Below are positions 1 through 8,287 of a DNA stretch of 51,485 nt, piece by piece. Under the pieces are notes generated by a model that worked only from the letters and a program-made list of their open reading frames with translations, was not told where the DNA came from and ran no database searches. Origin of the DNA: Hyphomicrobiales bacterium (GTDB taxonomy: Bacteria; Pseudomonadota; Alphaproteobacteria; Rhizobiales; Beijerinckiaceae); assembly GCA_003963405.1 (NCBI GenBank), contig RXIY01000102.1:1-51485 (forward strand), written 5' to 3'. The position numbers and the translations under genes are program-made. Position 1 is the stretch's first letter. Every line of letters starts with the position of its first letter.

Positions 1-856
1 CGGCGCCGAAAACATCCGTGCGACCTATCGCGTCGGCGTCGGCGCCGCCGGCAATGTCGACCCCCGGCAGATCAGCCTCGCCGTCACGAGGCCGCTCGGC
101 GTGCGGGGGGTGATCAACCCGCTGCGCGCAAGCGGCGGCGCGGACCGGGACGGCGTCGAGGCCATTCGCCGGAACGCGCCCGTTCCCACGCTCGCGCTCG
201 CGCCGCAGTCGCGGCTTGTCAGCGTCGATGATTACGAGCATTTCGCGCGCGCTTTCGCCGGGATCGGCGACGTGCGCGCGGCGATGCTGTCCGATGGGCG
301 CCACCGCGCCGTCCACGTGACTGTGGCGGGCGTCGACGACGCGCCGCTTGCTCGGGGCGACACCCTCATGAGCGCCCTGATCGACGCCTATGCGCGTTTC
401 GGCGATCCAGCCTTGCCGGTGGTCGTCGCCTTGCGCGAGCGGGTGACAGTGCTGGTCCAGGTGGCGATCGCCGTCGCCGCGGACGCCGACCGGACCCTGG
501 TCGGGGCGGCGATCCGCGCGCGTCTCGCCGACGCCTTCTCCTTTGCCCGACGGGGCCTTGCACGGCCCGCCTACCGCTCCGAACTGATCGCGCTCATCCA
601 GGCGACGCCGGGGGTCGACCATGCCGACGTGGAGGCGTTCGGCGGCATATCGGACTCCGACCTGCTGGATGCGGCGCGTCTCGCCGCCACGTTGCGCAAA
701 CTGCGCGAGCAGACGCGAGAGGGCCGCCCGCTCGCTTTGGTCGCGGCGCAGCCGGCCCGCACCGCGCCGCAGGGCGCGCCCGAGCGGCTGCTGCCGGCGC
801 AGACCGCCTATGTGCGGCCGGATGTCCCTGGAACGCTTGTCGTCAACTGGTTGTGA
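1..856 (+). CDS. Baseplate J-like protein, C-terminal part (5' end outside window)
   Basis: The reading frame is open from base 2 to the TGA at 854-856, so at least 284 residues of a longer protein are present. The first residues (ATYRVGVGAAGNVD, then a VTRPLGVRGVINPL stretch) match what I know of the C-terminal half of 'putative baseplate assembly protein' (baseplate J / gp47-like) in phage-tail-like contractile injection systems. The protein would form part of the baseplate wedge. It ends 10 bases before the next tail gene, with a Shine-Dalgarno GGAGG in the gap, so the two are probably co-transcribed. The N-terminus, and therefore the true length, cannot be seen. Family recognition is from motif memory, not from a search. 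Confidence 0.75.
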   Translation, partial: GAENIRATYRVGVGAAGNVDPRQISLAVTRPLGVRGVINPLRASGGADRDGVEAIRRNAPVPTLALAPQSRLVSVDDYEHFARAFAGIGDVRAAMLSDGRHRAVHVTVAGVDDAPLARGDTLMSALIDAYARFGDPALPVVVALRERVTVLVQVAIAVAADADRTLVGAAIRARLADAFSFARRGLARPAYRSELIALIQATPGVDHADVEAFGGISDSDLLDAARLAATLRKLREQTREGRPLALVAAQPARTAPQGAPERLLPAQTAYVRPDVPGTLVVNWL

Positions 857-866
857 GGAGGCCTGG

Positions 867-3098
867 GTGATCGATTCCCGCGATGCGCTCTTCGAGCTGT
901 TGCCAGCCTTCGTCAGACAGCGGGATCTCCTCGGCGGGGGCGTGCTGCAGCAGACGCTGCGCGTGATCGGCGCCCAGGCGGTCGCCCTCGAGCGAGACCT
1001 GGAGCGCATGTATGACGACATGTTCATCGAAACCTGCGCGCCCTGGGTCATTCCTTATATCGCCGACCTGCTCGGCGCGACGCTCGTCGAAAGCGGGCCG
1101 CAGGGCGCGGGCGCGCGGCGGCGCGCGGTCGGTCGCCTCCTCGCCGCGCGGCGCAAGCGCGGCGCCATGGCGGCCCTCGATGCGCTCGCGCAGGACGTCG
1201 CCGGCTGGCCGGCCGAGGCGCGGGAAGTCTATCGCCGTCTCGCCGTCGCCCAGCACCTCGACCATGTGCGTCCGGAGCGGACCGCGACCGTCCGCATCGG
1301 CGCGGCGCTCGCGCTGGAGGCGATGGAGCCCTGGGGCGGGTCGTTGATCGGGGAGGTTCGGCGCGGCGCGCCCGGCGACCGGGCGTCGCCGGCCGACGTC
1401 GCCGGGCTGGGCCTCGCCGTGCGCCGGACCCGGTCCTTTTCCGTCACCGCCACGCAGGCCTACGCCATCGAAAATCGTGAGCACTGCTACAGCTTTTCGG
1501 TGTTGGGAAACGACGCCCCGCTCTTCGATCCCCGCCTGCCCGCGCCCATCTCCCGCCTCGGCTTCGAGGTCGGCGCCGGGCCTGCCGACGCAGCGGCCCG
1601 CGCGGATCCCGAAATTTACGGGGTCGGCAAGGCGATCACGATCTGGGCCGAAGGCTGGCCGGATCGTCATCCGGAAGCGGGCGCGCGCGCGCAGCCCATA
1701 CCGCCCGAGGCGATTATTCCCGCGGATCTGGAAGGCTGGAAATATCGCCCGCCCAAGGGCAAGGTCGCCGTCGACCCCGTGCTCGGCCGCATCATGTTCC
1801 CCCTGACGCAGGGACCGGCCCGCGGCGCCGCCGTGCGCGTCAGTTACAACTATGGCTTCGCGATGGAACTTGGCGGCGGCGAATACCCGCGGCCGCCGCT
1901 CGCCATGCCGGCCCATGTCTCGCGCCGACGGGTGCGCGCGCGCGAAACGGGAAAGCCGCCGGAGGGCGAGTTCGCCGAGATTGCCGACGCCATCGCCGAC
2001 TGGCGCGCCGCCAGAGACGCAGAGGCGGCGCCGGGCAATGGCGACGAACCGGGCCTGACCGCCTTCCCGGCCCTCGTCGTCGAGCTTGCCGAAAGCGGGG
2101 TCTATTCCGGCGCGCTCGACATCGAGATCAGCCATGGAGAGTCCATCTGGATTGTCGCCGCGCCCCATACGCGGCCCGTGCTCTGGCTGAGCGACGCCGA
2201 GGCCGGGGCGCAGGACGCTCTCAGCGTGCGCGGCGGCAAGGGCAGCCGCTTCGTGATGGACGGGGTGATGGTGGCGGGGCGCGGCCTCCGCTTCGCGCCG
2301 CTCGACGACGGCGAGGAAGAGAGCGCGGCGGACGGCGGGCTCTGCGAGGCCCTGCTGCGCCACTGCACGCTCGTGCCGGGTTGGGGGCTCACGCATGATT
2401 GCGAGCCGCTGCGGCCAAATGATCCCAGCGTCGTCCTGGATGGGGCGAGGCTTTGCCTGCGCGTCGAGCGCAGCATCGTCGGGACGATCGAAGCCAATCT
2501 CGCCGCCACCGGCGGACCGCCGGCGCAGATCGAGATCGCCGATAGCGTGATCGACGCCACGTCGGAGCAGCGCGTCGCCATCGGCTCGGCCGACGCCAAC
2601 GTCGCTTTTGTGCGGTTGACCATCGCGCGCAGCACCGTCATCGGCGCGGTGGCCGTCCATGCGATCGGCCTCGCCGAGGATAGTCTCTTCGCGGGCCTCG
2701 TCACGGTGGCGCGGCGCCAGCAGGGCTGCGTGCGCTATTGTTGCCTTTCCCCCGAGTCGCGCGTCCCCCGCCAGCACCGATGCCAGCCCGCGAGCGCGCG
2801 GGCGCGGGTGCGCGAGGAGGCGGGGCGCGATTCCTTGCGCGAGCAGGCGCGCGAACGAATGCTCGCCGACGTCGCACTGCGCATCGCGCCGCATTTCGTC
2901 TCAACCCGCTATGGCGCGCCCGATTATGTGCGTCTCGCCGCCTGCACGCCGCCCGAGATCGCGCGCGGCGCCGGCGATGGCGGCGAAATGGGCGTCTACC
3001 ACAATCTTTTCGAGCCCCAGCGTCTGGACGGCCTCCAACTGCGTCTCGTCGATCATTGTCCCGCGGATTTTGCCCCCCTCGTTCTTTTCGCCAGCTGA
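867..3098 (+). CDS. Phage tail protein I-like baseplate protein with long beta-rich extension
   Basis: This 743-residue protein starts at GTG 867, five bases after a GGAGG ribosome site; the frame is open further upstream, but that part overlaps the preceding gene. The first ~150 residues (LLPAFVRQRDLLGGGVLQQ..., ALERDLERMYDDMFIETC, WVIPYIADLLG) resemble tail protein I / Afp12-type baseplate proteins of contractile injection systems. After residue ~390 come alternating short hydrophobic stretches of the kind found in right-handed beta-helices, ending near residue 620 in a cysteine-rich segment (GCVRYCC...PRQHRCQP). I have seen this segment in large tail proteins of bacterial injection systems. 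The extension could be a host-contact or spike-like part, but that is inference. It lies between the baseplate J-like gene and a DUF6519 gene in one direction, which supports a tail role. Confidence 0.72.
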   Translation: MIDSRDALFELLPAFVRQRDLLGGGVLQQTLRVIGAQAVALERDLERMYDDMFIETCAPWVIPYIADLLGATLVESGPQGAGARRRAVGRLLAARRKRGAMAALDALAQDVAGWPAEAREVYRRLAVAQHLDHVRPERTATVRIGAALALEAMEPWGGSLIGEVRRGAPGDRASPADVAGLGLAVRRTRSFSVTATQAYAIENREHCYSFSVLGNDAPLFDPRLPAPISRLGFEVGAGPADAAARADPEIYGVGKAITIWAEGWPDRHPEAGARAQPIPPEAIIPADLEGWKYRPPKGKVAVDPVLGRIMFPLTQGPARGAAVRVSYNYGFAMELGGGEYPRPPLAMPAHVSRRRVRARETGKPPEGEFAEIADAIADWRAARDAEAAPGNGDEPGLTAFPALVVELAESGVYSGALDIEISHGESIWIVAAPHTRPVLWLSDAEAGAQDALSVRGGKGSRFVMDGVMVAGRGLRFAPLDDGEEESAADGGLCEALLRHCTLVPGWGLTHDCEPLRPNDPSVVLDGARLCLRVERSIVGTIEANLAATGGPPAQIEIADSVIDATSEQRVAIGSADANVAFVRLTIARSTVIGAVAVHAIGLAEDSLFAGLVTVARRQQGCVRYCCLSPESRVPRQHRCQPASARARVREEAGRDSLREQARERMLADVALRIAPHFVSTRYGAPDYVRLAACTPPEIARGAGDGGEMGVYHNLFEPQRLDGLQLRLVDHCPADFAPLVLFAS

Positions 3099-3110
3099 AG
3101 AGGTTCCCTC

Positions 3111-4574
3111 ATGCGCGGAGATTTTGCGCAAGTATCTTTCAATCCCGCCAACGGGTTCACGCGCGTTCTGGCCCAGCAGGGCCGCATGTTGCTGGAAGCC
3201 GACCTCAACGAACAGACGGCTATTCACATCTATTATCTGCGCAAGCTGATCATCGACGCCATCGGCCGCTGCTGGCGCGCGGGCGACGGATTCGCTCTTG
3301 GAAAGGGCGATTCCGTCAACGAGTTCAGCATCAAGGCCGGCCGTCTCTATGTCGATGGCCTCATGTGTGAGCTGGCGTCCGCCGCGACCTACGCCACCCA
3401 GCCATTCTGGCCGGTTCCGGGCGCCGAGCCCGGCGCGGCGGTCGATCTTCCGCCGGCGTTCCTCGTCTATGTGGAGGCCCACGAGCGCCACCTCTCATCC
3501 GTGCAGCTGCCCGCCCTGCGGGAGGTCGCGCTGGGCGGGCGAGACACCGCGACCCGCGCTCAGATCGCTTGGCAAATCCGGCTGATGACCGAGGAGAAGG
3601 TCTCCGCGATCCTGAAACAGTTCAATCGCCTCGCCGAAATCCGCAAGGCGCATCCGGGGCCATATGTTTACCGGGAAGGCAAGCTCGACGACTTCCGCAA
3701 CAAGCTTGAAGCCAATGCGAGGCAGCTCGGGGCGCAGCTCGGCGCCGCGGGACCCGGCGCCCAGGCCTGCGCGGTCGCCCGCAGCTTCCTGGAGTGCTGG
3801 GATCAGATCGGCGCGCTCATGCGCGCCCGCGCCCGCTTCGAAAGCCGCAATCTCGATCCCTGCGCGATGCCCGCCGACGCCCAGTTCCGCAGCCGCGACA
3901 ACCAGCTTTACCGCGTCGAGATCCACCGGGGCGGCGCTGCTGGCGAAGCGACCTTCAAATGGTCGCGCGAAAACGGGTCCGTCGAGTTTTCTCTGCATTC
4001 TGTCAAGGTCGCAAACGGCGGGGCGGTCACGGCGGCGATCGACGCCCTCGGCCACGATCGCCGAACCGGGCTGTGCGAGGGCGACTGGGTCGAGCTGACC
4101 AGCGACGCTTTCGAATTCGCGGAGGTCGCGCCGCCGCTCGGCCAGATCACGGCGATCGATCGCGCCAAGCGAATGCTGAGCATAAAAATCGCGAACCCGG
4201 CGGGCGTGGATTTCAGCGCCTGCACCCTGCTGCGCCGCTGGGATCAGACGCTGGAGACCGCGCCCGATCTTCGCGACGACGGCGCAATAGCCGTTCAGGA
4301 GAGCAGCGAGGGCCGTTGGACCCCGCTCGAGCGCGGCGTCCAGATCCAGTTCGTTCCCGGCGGCTTCTACCGCACCGGCGACTACTGGCTGATTCCCGCG
4401 CGCGTCGAGACCAATGACGTCCTTTGGCCGCAGGCGACGGCGGGCAAGCCGGACGCCATTGCGCCCCATGGCGTCGAGCGCCATCGCGGCGTCCTGGGGT
4501 TCGGCGTCAAGGGTGCGGCGGAGACGACCTTCACCAACTGCGCTTGCCGCGTCGATCCGCAATGCGATCATTGA
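3111..4574 (+). CDS. DUF6519-domain protein of a contractile injection / tail cluster
   Basis: This 487-residue protein starts at ATG 3111 with an AGAGG ribosome site seven bases upstream. The N-terminus (MRGDFAQVSFNPANGFTRVL, QQGRMLLEADLNEQ) is the signature I associate with DUF6519 proteins, which are encoded next to baseplate genes in extracellular contractile injection clusters and some cyanobacterial or actinobacterial tail-like loci. Their molecular role is unknown; a structural or baseplate-associated part is likely. No signal peptide or membrane segment is visible. The C-terminus is cysteine-rich (TNCACRVDPQCDH). The last 44 bases overlap the 3' end of egtD on the other strand, so there is no room for a terminator between the two transcription units. 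Confidence 0.7.
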   Translation: MRGDFAQVSFNPANGFTRVLAQQGRMLLEADLNEQTAIHIYYLRKLIIDAIGRCWRAGDGFALGKGDSVNEFSIKAGRLYVDGLMCELASAATYATQPFWPVPGAEPGAAVDLPPAFLVYVEAHERHLSSVQLPALREVALGGRDTATRAQIAWQIRLMTEEKVSAILKQFNRLAEIRKAHPGPYVYREGKLDDFRNKLEANARQLGAQLGAAGPGAQACAVARSFLECWDQIGALMRARARFESRNLDPCAMPADAQFRSRDNQLYRVEIHRGGAAGEATFKWSRENGSVEFSLHSVKVANGGAVTAAIDALGHDRRTGLCEGDWVELTSDAFEFAEVAPPLGQITAIDRAKRMLSIKIANPAGVDFSACTLLRRWDQTLETAPDLRDDGAIAVQESSEGRWTPLERGVQIQFVPGGFYRTGDYWLIPARVETNDVLWPQATAGKPDAIAPHGVERHRGVLGFGVKGAAETTFTNCACRVDPQCDH

Positions 4575-5541
4575 TCGAGGTTCGAGGGGCGATGAGTTCG
4601 TGCAGACTGAATAGACCCATCGCATCCGTCCAGACGCGAGCAGGCCTCCAGCCGGCCCGCCGGGCGATCCGTTGGAACTCCTCGATCGAATGCTTGTAGG
4701 CGTTCTCGGTATGGATCGTCTCTCCCGCACGGAAAGCGAACCGGCCGACCCCGGCGTCGACGAGTTGATCCTTCCGGCTGACGAGATGCATTTCGACGCG
4801 CCCTTCGACGGAATCGTAAATCGCCGCGTGGCTGAAGGTCAGCGGATCGATTTTCCCGCCGAGTTCGCGATTGATGCGGGTGAGCAGATTGAGATCGAAC
4901 GCCGCCGTGACGCCCTCGGCGTCGTCATAGGCTTCGAGAAGTCGGCGAACGTCTTTCTTCAGATCGACCCCAACGATCAGCCTTGCGCCGCTCGAGAGCG
5001 TCTCGCGCATGGCGTCCAGCACCCTGGCCGCCTCCAAAGGCGCAAAATTACCGATCGTGGAGCCTGGAAAAAATCCCAGTTGCGATCTGCGCGAAATATC
5101 GGGCGGAAGGTCGATCGGGACTGAAAAATCGGACGGGATCAGCCGCACGTCGAGCCCGGAAAAGCGCGACGTCAGCCGTCGACGCGCGTCCGCGAGGGCG
5201 CTTTCCGAAATGTCGATCGGCGCATAGGCGTAAAGGCTGCCCATCGCCCTGATGAGAATCTCCGTCTTGACGCTGGAGCCGGAGCCGAATTCGACGAGAA
5301 CTGTTTCGGATGACGCCCCCTCGAGCATCTGCCTCACATTCGCGTCGAGAATATCCGCCTCGGTTCTCGTCAGATAATACTCGGGCTGGCGCGTGATTTC
5401 CTCGAACAGGGCGCTGCCTCTGTCGTCATAGAAAAAGCGGCAGGGAAGGCTCTTGCGCGGCTGTGACAGGCCCGCCGCCACGCTTGCGGCGAAATCCTCT
5501 TGCGGCGCGACGGGCGCCCTGCTTTCCGTCGCCTTCGACAT
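4531..5541 (-). CDS. egtD: L-histidine N(alpha)-methyltransferase (ergothioneine biosynthesis)
   Basis: This 336-residue protein is of normal EgtD length. The enzyme trimethylates histidine with S-adenosylmethionine to give hercynine, the first step of ergothioneine synthesis in the cytoplasm. The family signature YDDRGSALFEEITRQPEYY is near the N-terminus, followed by TRTEADIL, the SAM-binding stretch VEFGSGSSVKTE, and GFFPGSTIGNF. The C-terminal FRAGETIHTENAYKHS and the region around WTDAMGLFSLHEL are also typical. The ATG shares one base with the stop codon of egtB (TGATG), so the two should be translationally coupled and egtB is the first gene of the operon. Its 3' end lies inside the end of the convergent DUF6519 gene. 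I see no egtC or egtE in the window, so a later step is either encoded elsewhere or follows the EgtB/EgtD-only arrangement seen in many proteobacteria. Confidence 0.93.
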   Translation of the reverse strand: MSKATESRAPVAPQEDFAASVAAGLSQPRKSLPCRFFYDDRGSALFEEITRQPEYYLTRTEADILDANVRQMLEGASSETVLVEFGSGSSVKTEILIRAMGSLYAYAPIDISESALADARRRLTSRFSGLDVRLIPSDFSVPIDLPPDISRRSQLGFFPGSTIGNFAPLEAARVLDAMRETLSSGARLIVGVDLKKDVRRLLEAYDDAEGVTAAFDLNLLTRINRELGGKIDPLTFSHAAIYDSVEGRVEMHLVSRKDQLVDAGVGRFAFRAGETIHTENAYKHSIEEFQRIARRAGWRPARVWTDAMGLFSLHELIAPRTSINDRIADRRGKRSW

Positions 5542-6845
5542 CAGCCTGCCTCCGACGCGAGGCGGACGCCCGTGAATTGCCAGCGCTGGTGGGGATAAAA
5601 GAAATTGCGGTAGCTTGCGCGAATATGGCCCTCCGGCGTCACGCAGGAGCCGCCCCGCAGCACGTGCTGGTTGACCATGAACTTGCCGTTATATTCGCCG
5701 AGCGCGCCCTCGGCTGGACGATAGCCGGGGTAAGGCAGATAGGCGCTCTGGGTCCATTCCCAGACGTCGCCGAACATCTGGCGAGGCGATCCCTTGCGCG
5801 CCGCCGCCGCCGGCAGGGGCCGCAATGCGGATGTTCCGAGGGTGTTTCCCTCCCGCCCCGCTCGTGTCGCCGCCGCCTCCCATTCGAATTCAGTCGGCAA
5901 CCGCCGCCCCGCCCAGCGCGCATAGGCGTCGGCTTCGTAGTAGCTCACATGCGCAACCGGCGCATCGGGATCGAGCGGCGTCAGGCCCTTGAGCGACATT
6001 TCGAACCATTCTCCGTCACGACGCTCCCAGTAGAGGGGCGCGCGCCAGCCTTCGCGGCTCACCGCCGCCCAGCCGTCCGACAGCCACAGGGTCGGCGTCT
6101 CGTAGCCGCCGTCGGCGAGGAACTCCCGCCACTCCTCGTTCGTGACGAGGCGATCGGCAAGGCGGAAGGCCCCGACAAGAGCGTCGTGGCGGGGCCGTTC
6201 ATTGTCCCATGCAAAGCCCCTGCCCTCATGGCCGATCCGATAGACGCCGCCGGAAAAATCGATCCAGCCGGCAGGCTCCCGGTGCGCCGCAACGGAGCGG
6301 GGCGGCGCGGGCCGGTAGGCTGGCCGCAAGGGGTTTGCGGCGAAGAGAGCGAGGATGTCGGTAAGGATCAGCTCCTGATGCTGCTGCTCGTGATGGAGTC
6401 CGATCTCGATCAGTTCTGCGCAGGCCGGCCATGAGGCCATGTGGCCGTCGATGAGCCGCGCGAGCGCGATGTCCACATGCTCCCGATAAGCGAGGACCTG
6501 GTCGAGCGACGGCCGGGTGAGAAGGCCCCGCCTCGGCCGCGCCTGGCGCGCGCCGAAAGCCTCGTAATAGGAATTGAAACAGTAGCTGAAGGTCTCGTTG
6601 TACCGCGCATAGCCGGGCAGGTGCGGGGCAAGGACAAAGGTTTCGAAAAACCAGCTGGTATGAGCGAGATGCCATTTCGTCGGGCTGGCGTCATCCGTGG
6701 CCTGTACGGTCATGTCTTCCGCGGTGAGCGGAGCGGCGAGATGAAGGGAAAGCTGGCGCGTTTCGAAAAGACGCGCACCCAGGTCGGACGCGGAAAAGTC
6801 GGCGGCAGAGAAGCCGGAAGCAGAAAAGGACGCGTGGGGCGCCAT
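5541..6845 (-). CDS. egtB: Hercynine oxygenase / sulfoxide synthase EgtB
   Basis: This 434-residue non-haem iron enzyme couples hercynine to a thiol (gamma-glutamylcysteine or cysteine) with O2. I start it at ATG 6845 because an AGGAG lies eight bases upstream; the frame continues 37 codons further but without support. The N-terminal DinB-like domain shows HLAHTSWFFE (His62) and LHHEQQHQELIL (His152 and His156), which match the three iron-ligand histidines of the family. The C-terminal half is a formylglycine-generating-enzyme-type fold with GDVWEWTQSAYLPYPGY and the RGGSCVTPEGHIRASYRNFF ending. It is directly followed by egtD with a one-base stop/start overlap. The gene is divergent from repA; the 257-base gap between them holds a candidate parS site. 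Confidence 0.93.
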   Translation of the reverse strand: MAPHASFSASGFSAADFSASDLGARLFETRQLSLHLAAPLTAEDMTVQATDDASPTKWHLAHTSWFFETFVLAPHLPGYARYNETFSYCFNSYYEAFGARQARPRRGLLTRPSLDQVLAYREHVDIALARLIDGHMASWPACAELIEIGLHHEQQHQELILTDILALFAANPLRPAYRPAPPRSVAAHREPAGWIDFSGGVYRIGHEGRGFAWDNERPRHDALVGAFRLADRLVTNEEWREFLADGGYETPTLWLSDGWAAVSREGWRAPLYWERRDGEWFEMSLKGLTPLDPDAPVAHVSYYEADAYARWAGRRLPTEFEWEAAATRAGREGNTLGTSALRPLPAAAARKGSPRQMFGDVWEWTQSAYLPYPGYRPAEGALGEYNGKFMVNQHVLRGGSCVTPEGHIRASYRNFFYPHQRWQFTGVRLASEAG

Positions 6846-6941
6846 TGGCGTCTCTCCTGTGGCGGACAAGAGAGGCATATAGGGCCGCGATCGCCGTTTC
6901 AGAGTTCGCGTCCCCTTCCCGCCTGTCTTGCGGCCAGGAAA

Positions 6942-6957
6942 GTTGCCAACTGGCAAC
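6942..6957. promoter_or_regulatory. Candidate parS partition site 1 (upstream of repA)
   Basis: GTTGCCAACTGGCAAC is a palindrome with 7-bp arms and a 2-base centre. The same palindrome, differing only in one central base, recurs at 8334-8349. Both fit the published repABC parS consensus GTTNNCNGCNGNNAAC at every fixed position except the one central G. RepB (ParB) would bind here to seed the partition complex and, with RepA, could repress the repABC promoter. Confidence 0.72.
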
Positions 6958-6973
6958 CGAAGACGCGCCCAAA

Positions 6974-6991
6974 GGCGTTAATGGGCGTTAA
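6974..6991 (+). repeat. Two GGCGTTAA direct repeats, 10-bp period, before repA
   Basis: GGCGTTAA occurs at 6974-6981 and again at 6984-6991, exactly one helical turn apart. It lies between the candidate parS site and the repA start. RepA of repABC plasmids represses its own promoter by binding operator repeats in this position, so this is a candidate operator or promoter element. That role is inferred from position only. Confidence 0.35.
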
Positions 6992-7102
6992 CCCTTTATC
7001 ATTTGCAAGATCCGGCGAATCGGGGTTTTTTAGTTACGGGTCATGGGCGCAGAAACGCCACCGTCCCGTAGTTATGACGCCGGTCCGAGGAATTGCGCCA
7101 AG

Positions 7103-8287
7103 ATGGTTTTCGCCAAGCCAAGGATGACCTCGGTTATAGCTGGCGATGGGGCTGCCTTGTCGCAGGAGCTCAATATGCTCCGCAAGACGCTGTTTCCGCC
7201 AGAGTCAAAAAAGGCGTTGAGAAGCTTCTCGTCTGGCGAGGCGGCGAAACTCATCGGAATCGCCGACGGTTACCTGCGGCAACTCTCACTTGGCGGAAAA
7301 GGGCCGCAGCCGGAGATCGGCGCCGGCGGGCGCCGGTCCTACACGCTCGATCAGATCAACGATCTGCGCAAGCTCCTGGAAGAAGGCGGAAAGGGAAAAC
7401 GCTATCTCCCGCGCCGCAGCGAGGCCGAGGCCTGCCAGGTTCTGGCGGTCGTGAACTTCAAGGGCGGATCCGGCAAGACGACGACAGCCGCGCATCTTGC
7501 GCAATATCTGGCCCTTCGAGGCTACCGCGTGCTCGCGGCGGATCTCGACCCGCAAGCCTCGCTCACGGCGCTTCACGGTTACCAGCCCGAATTCGATATC
7601 GGCGCCAATGAGACCTTATACGGCGCCATCCGTTATGGCGCGGAGCGCCGGCGACTCGAAACGATCGTCCGCACAACCTATTTCCCCGGCCTCGACCTCG
7701 TGCCGGGCAATCTCGAACTGATGGAATTCGAGCATGAGACGCCCCGCGCGCTTGCGGAAGGGGGCAGCGAGACCTTCTTTGGCCGCGTCGCAACCGCGCT
7801 GGGAGAGGTCGAAAGCAAATATGACGTGATGATCCTCGACTGCCCGCCGCAGTTGGGCTTTCTGACACTGGGGGCGCTCTGCGCGGCGACCTCGGTGCTG
7901 ATCACCGTGCATCCGCAAATGCTGGACGTCATGTCGATGTGCCAGTTTCTCCTCATGGCCTCCGATCTCCTGTCGGTGGTCGAGGAATCGGGCGCCGAAC
8001 TCGATTACGATTTCATTCGCTATGTGGTGACGCGGTACGAGCCGTCGGATGGTCCGCAGACCCAGATGGTCGCTTTCATGCGCTCGCTCTTCCGGGACCG
8101 GGTGCTCACCAATGTCGTTCTCAAATCCACGGCGATCTCCGACGCGGGCCTGTCGAAACAGACGCTTTACGAGATCGGCCGGGAGAATTTCACGCGGGCG
8201 ACTTACGATCGGGCGATCGAATCGCTCGACGCCGTCAATTCGGAAATCGAAGGCTTAATGCAGCAGGCGTGGGGACGACAACCATGA
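7103..8287 (+). CDS. repA: RepA, ParA-type partition ATPase of a repABC plasmid
   Basis: This protein has about 394 residues. The N-terminal DNA-binding region (LFPPESKKALRSFSSGEAAKL, GYLRQLSLGGKGPQPEIGAGGRRSY) is typical of RepA and not of chromosomal ParA. The deviant Walker A box is VNFKGGSGKTTTAAHL, followed by AADLDPQAS and the Walker B-like VMILDCPPQLGFLT. RepA segregates the plasmid together with RepB and parS, and represses repABC. The start is uncertain: ATG 7103 has GAGGAA 10 bases upstream; ATG 7124 gives a more usual N-terminus but has no good ribosome site; ATG 7043 is also open. The stop codon overlaps the repB start (ATGA), so the two are coupled. It is divergent from egtB, with a candidate parS site and direct repeats in the intergenic region. 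Confidence 0.93.
   Translation: MVFAKPRMTSVIAGDGAALSQELNMLRKTLFPPESKKALRSFSSGEAAKLIGIADGYLRQLSLGGKGPQPEIGAGGRRSYTLDQINDLRKLLEEGGKGKRYLPRRSEAEACQVLAVVNFKGGSGKTTTAAHLAQYLALRGYRVLAADLDPQASLTALHGYQPEFDIGANETLYGAIRYGAERRRLETIVRTTYFPGLDLVPGNLELMEFEHETPRALAEGGSETFFGRVATALGEVESKYDVMILDCPPQLGFLTLGALCAATSVLITVHPQMLDVMSMCQFLLMASDLLSVVEESGAELDYDFIRYVVTRYEPSDGPQTQMVAFMRSLFRDRVLTNVVLKSTAISDAGLSKQTLYEIGRENFTRATYDRAIESLDAVNSEIEGLMQQAWGRQP

Noticed and set aside
843-2894. 683-residue open frame on the minus strand
   Set aside because: It is the antisense shadow of the tail protein gene; the high GC content leaves antisense frames open. It has no known motif.
3495-4730. 411-residue open frame on the minus strand
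   Set aside because: Antisense to the DUF6519 gene; no recognisable family and no ribosome site.
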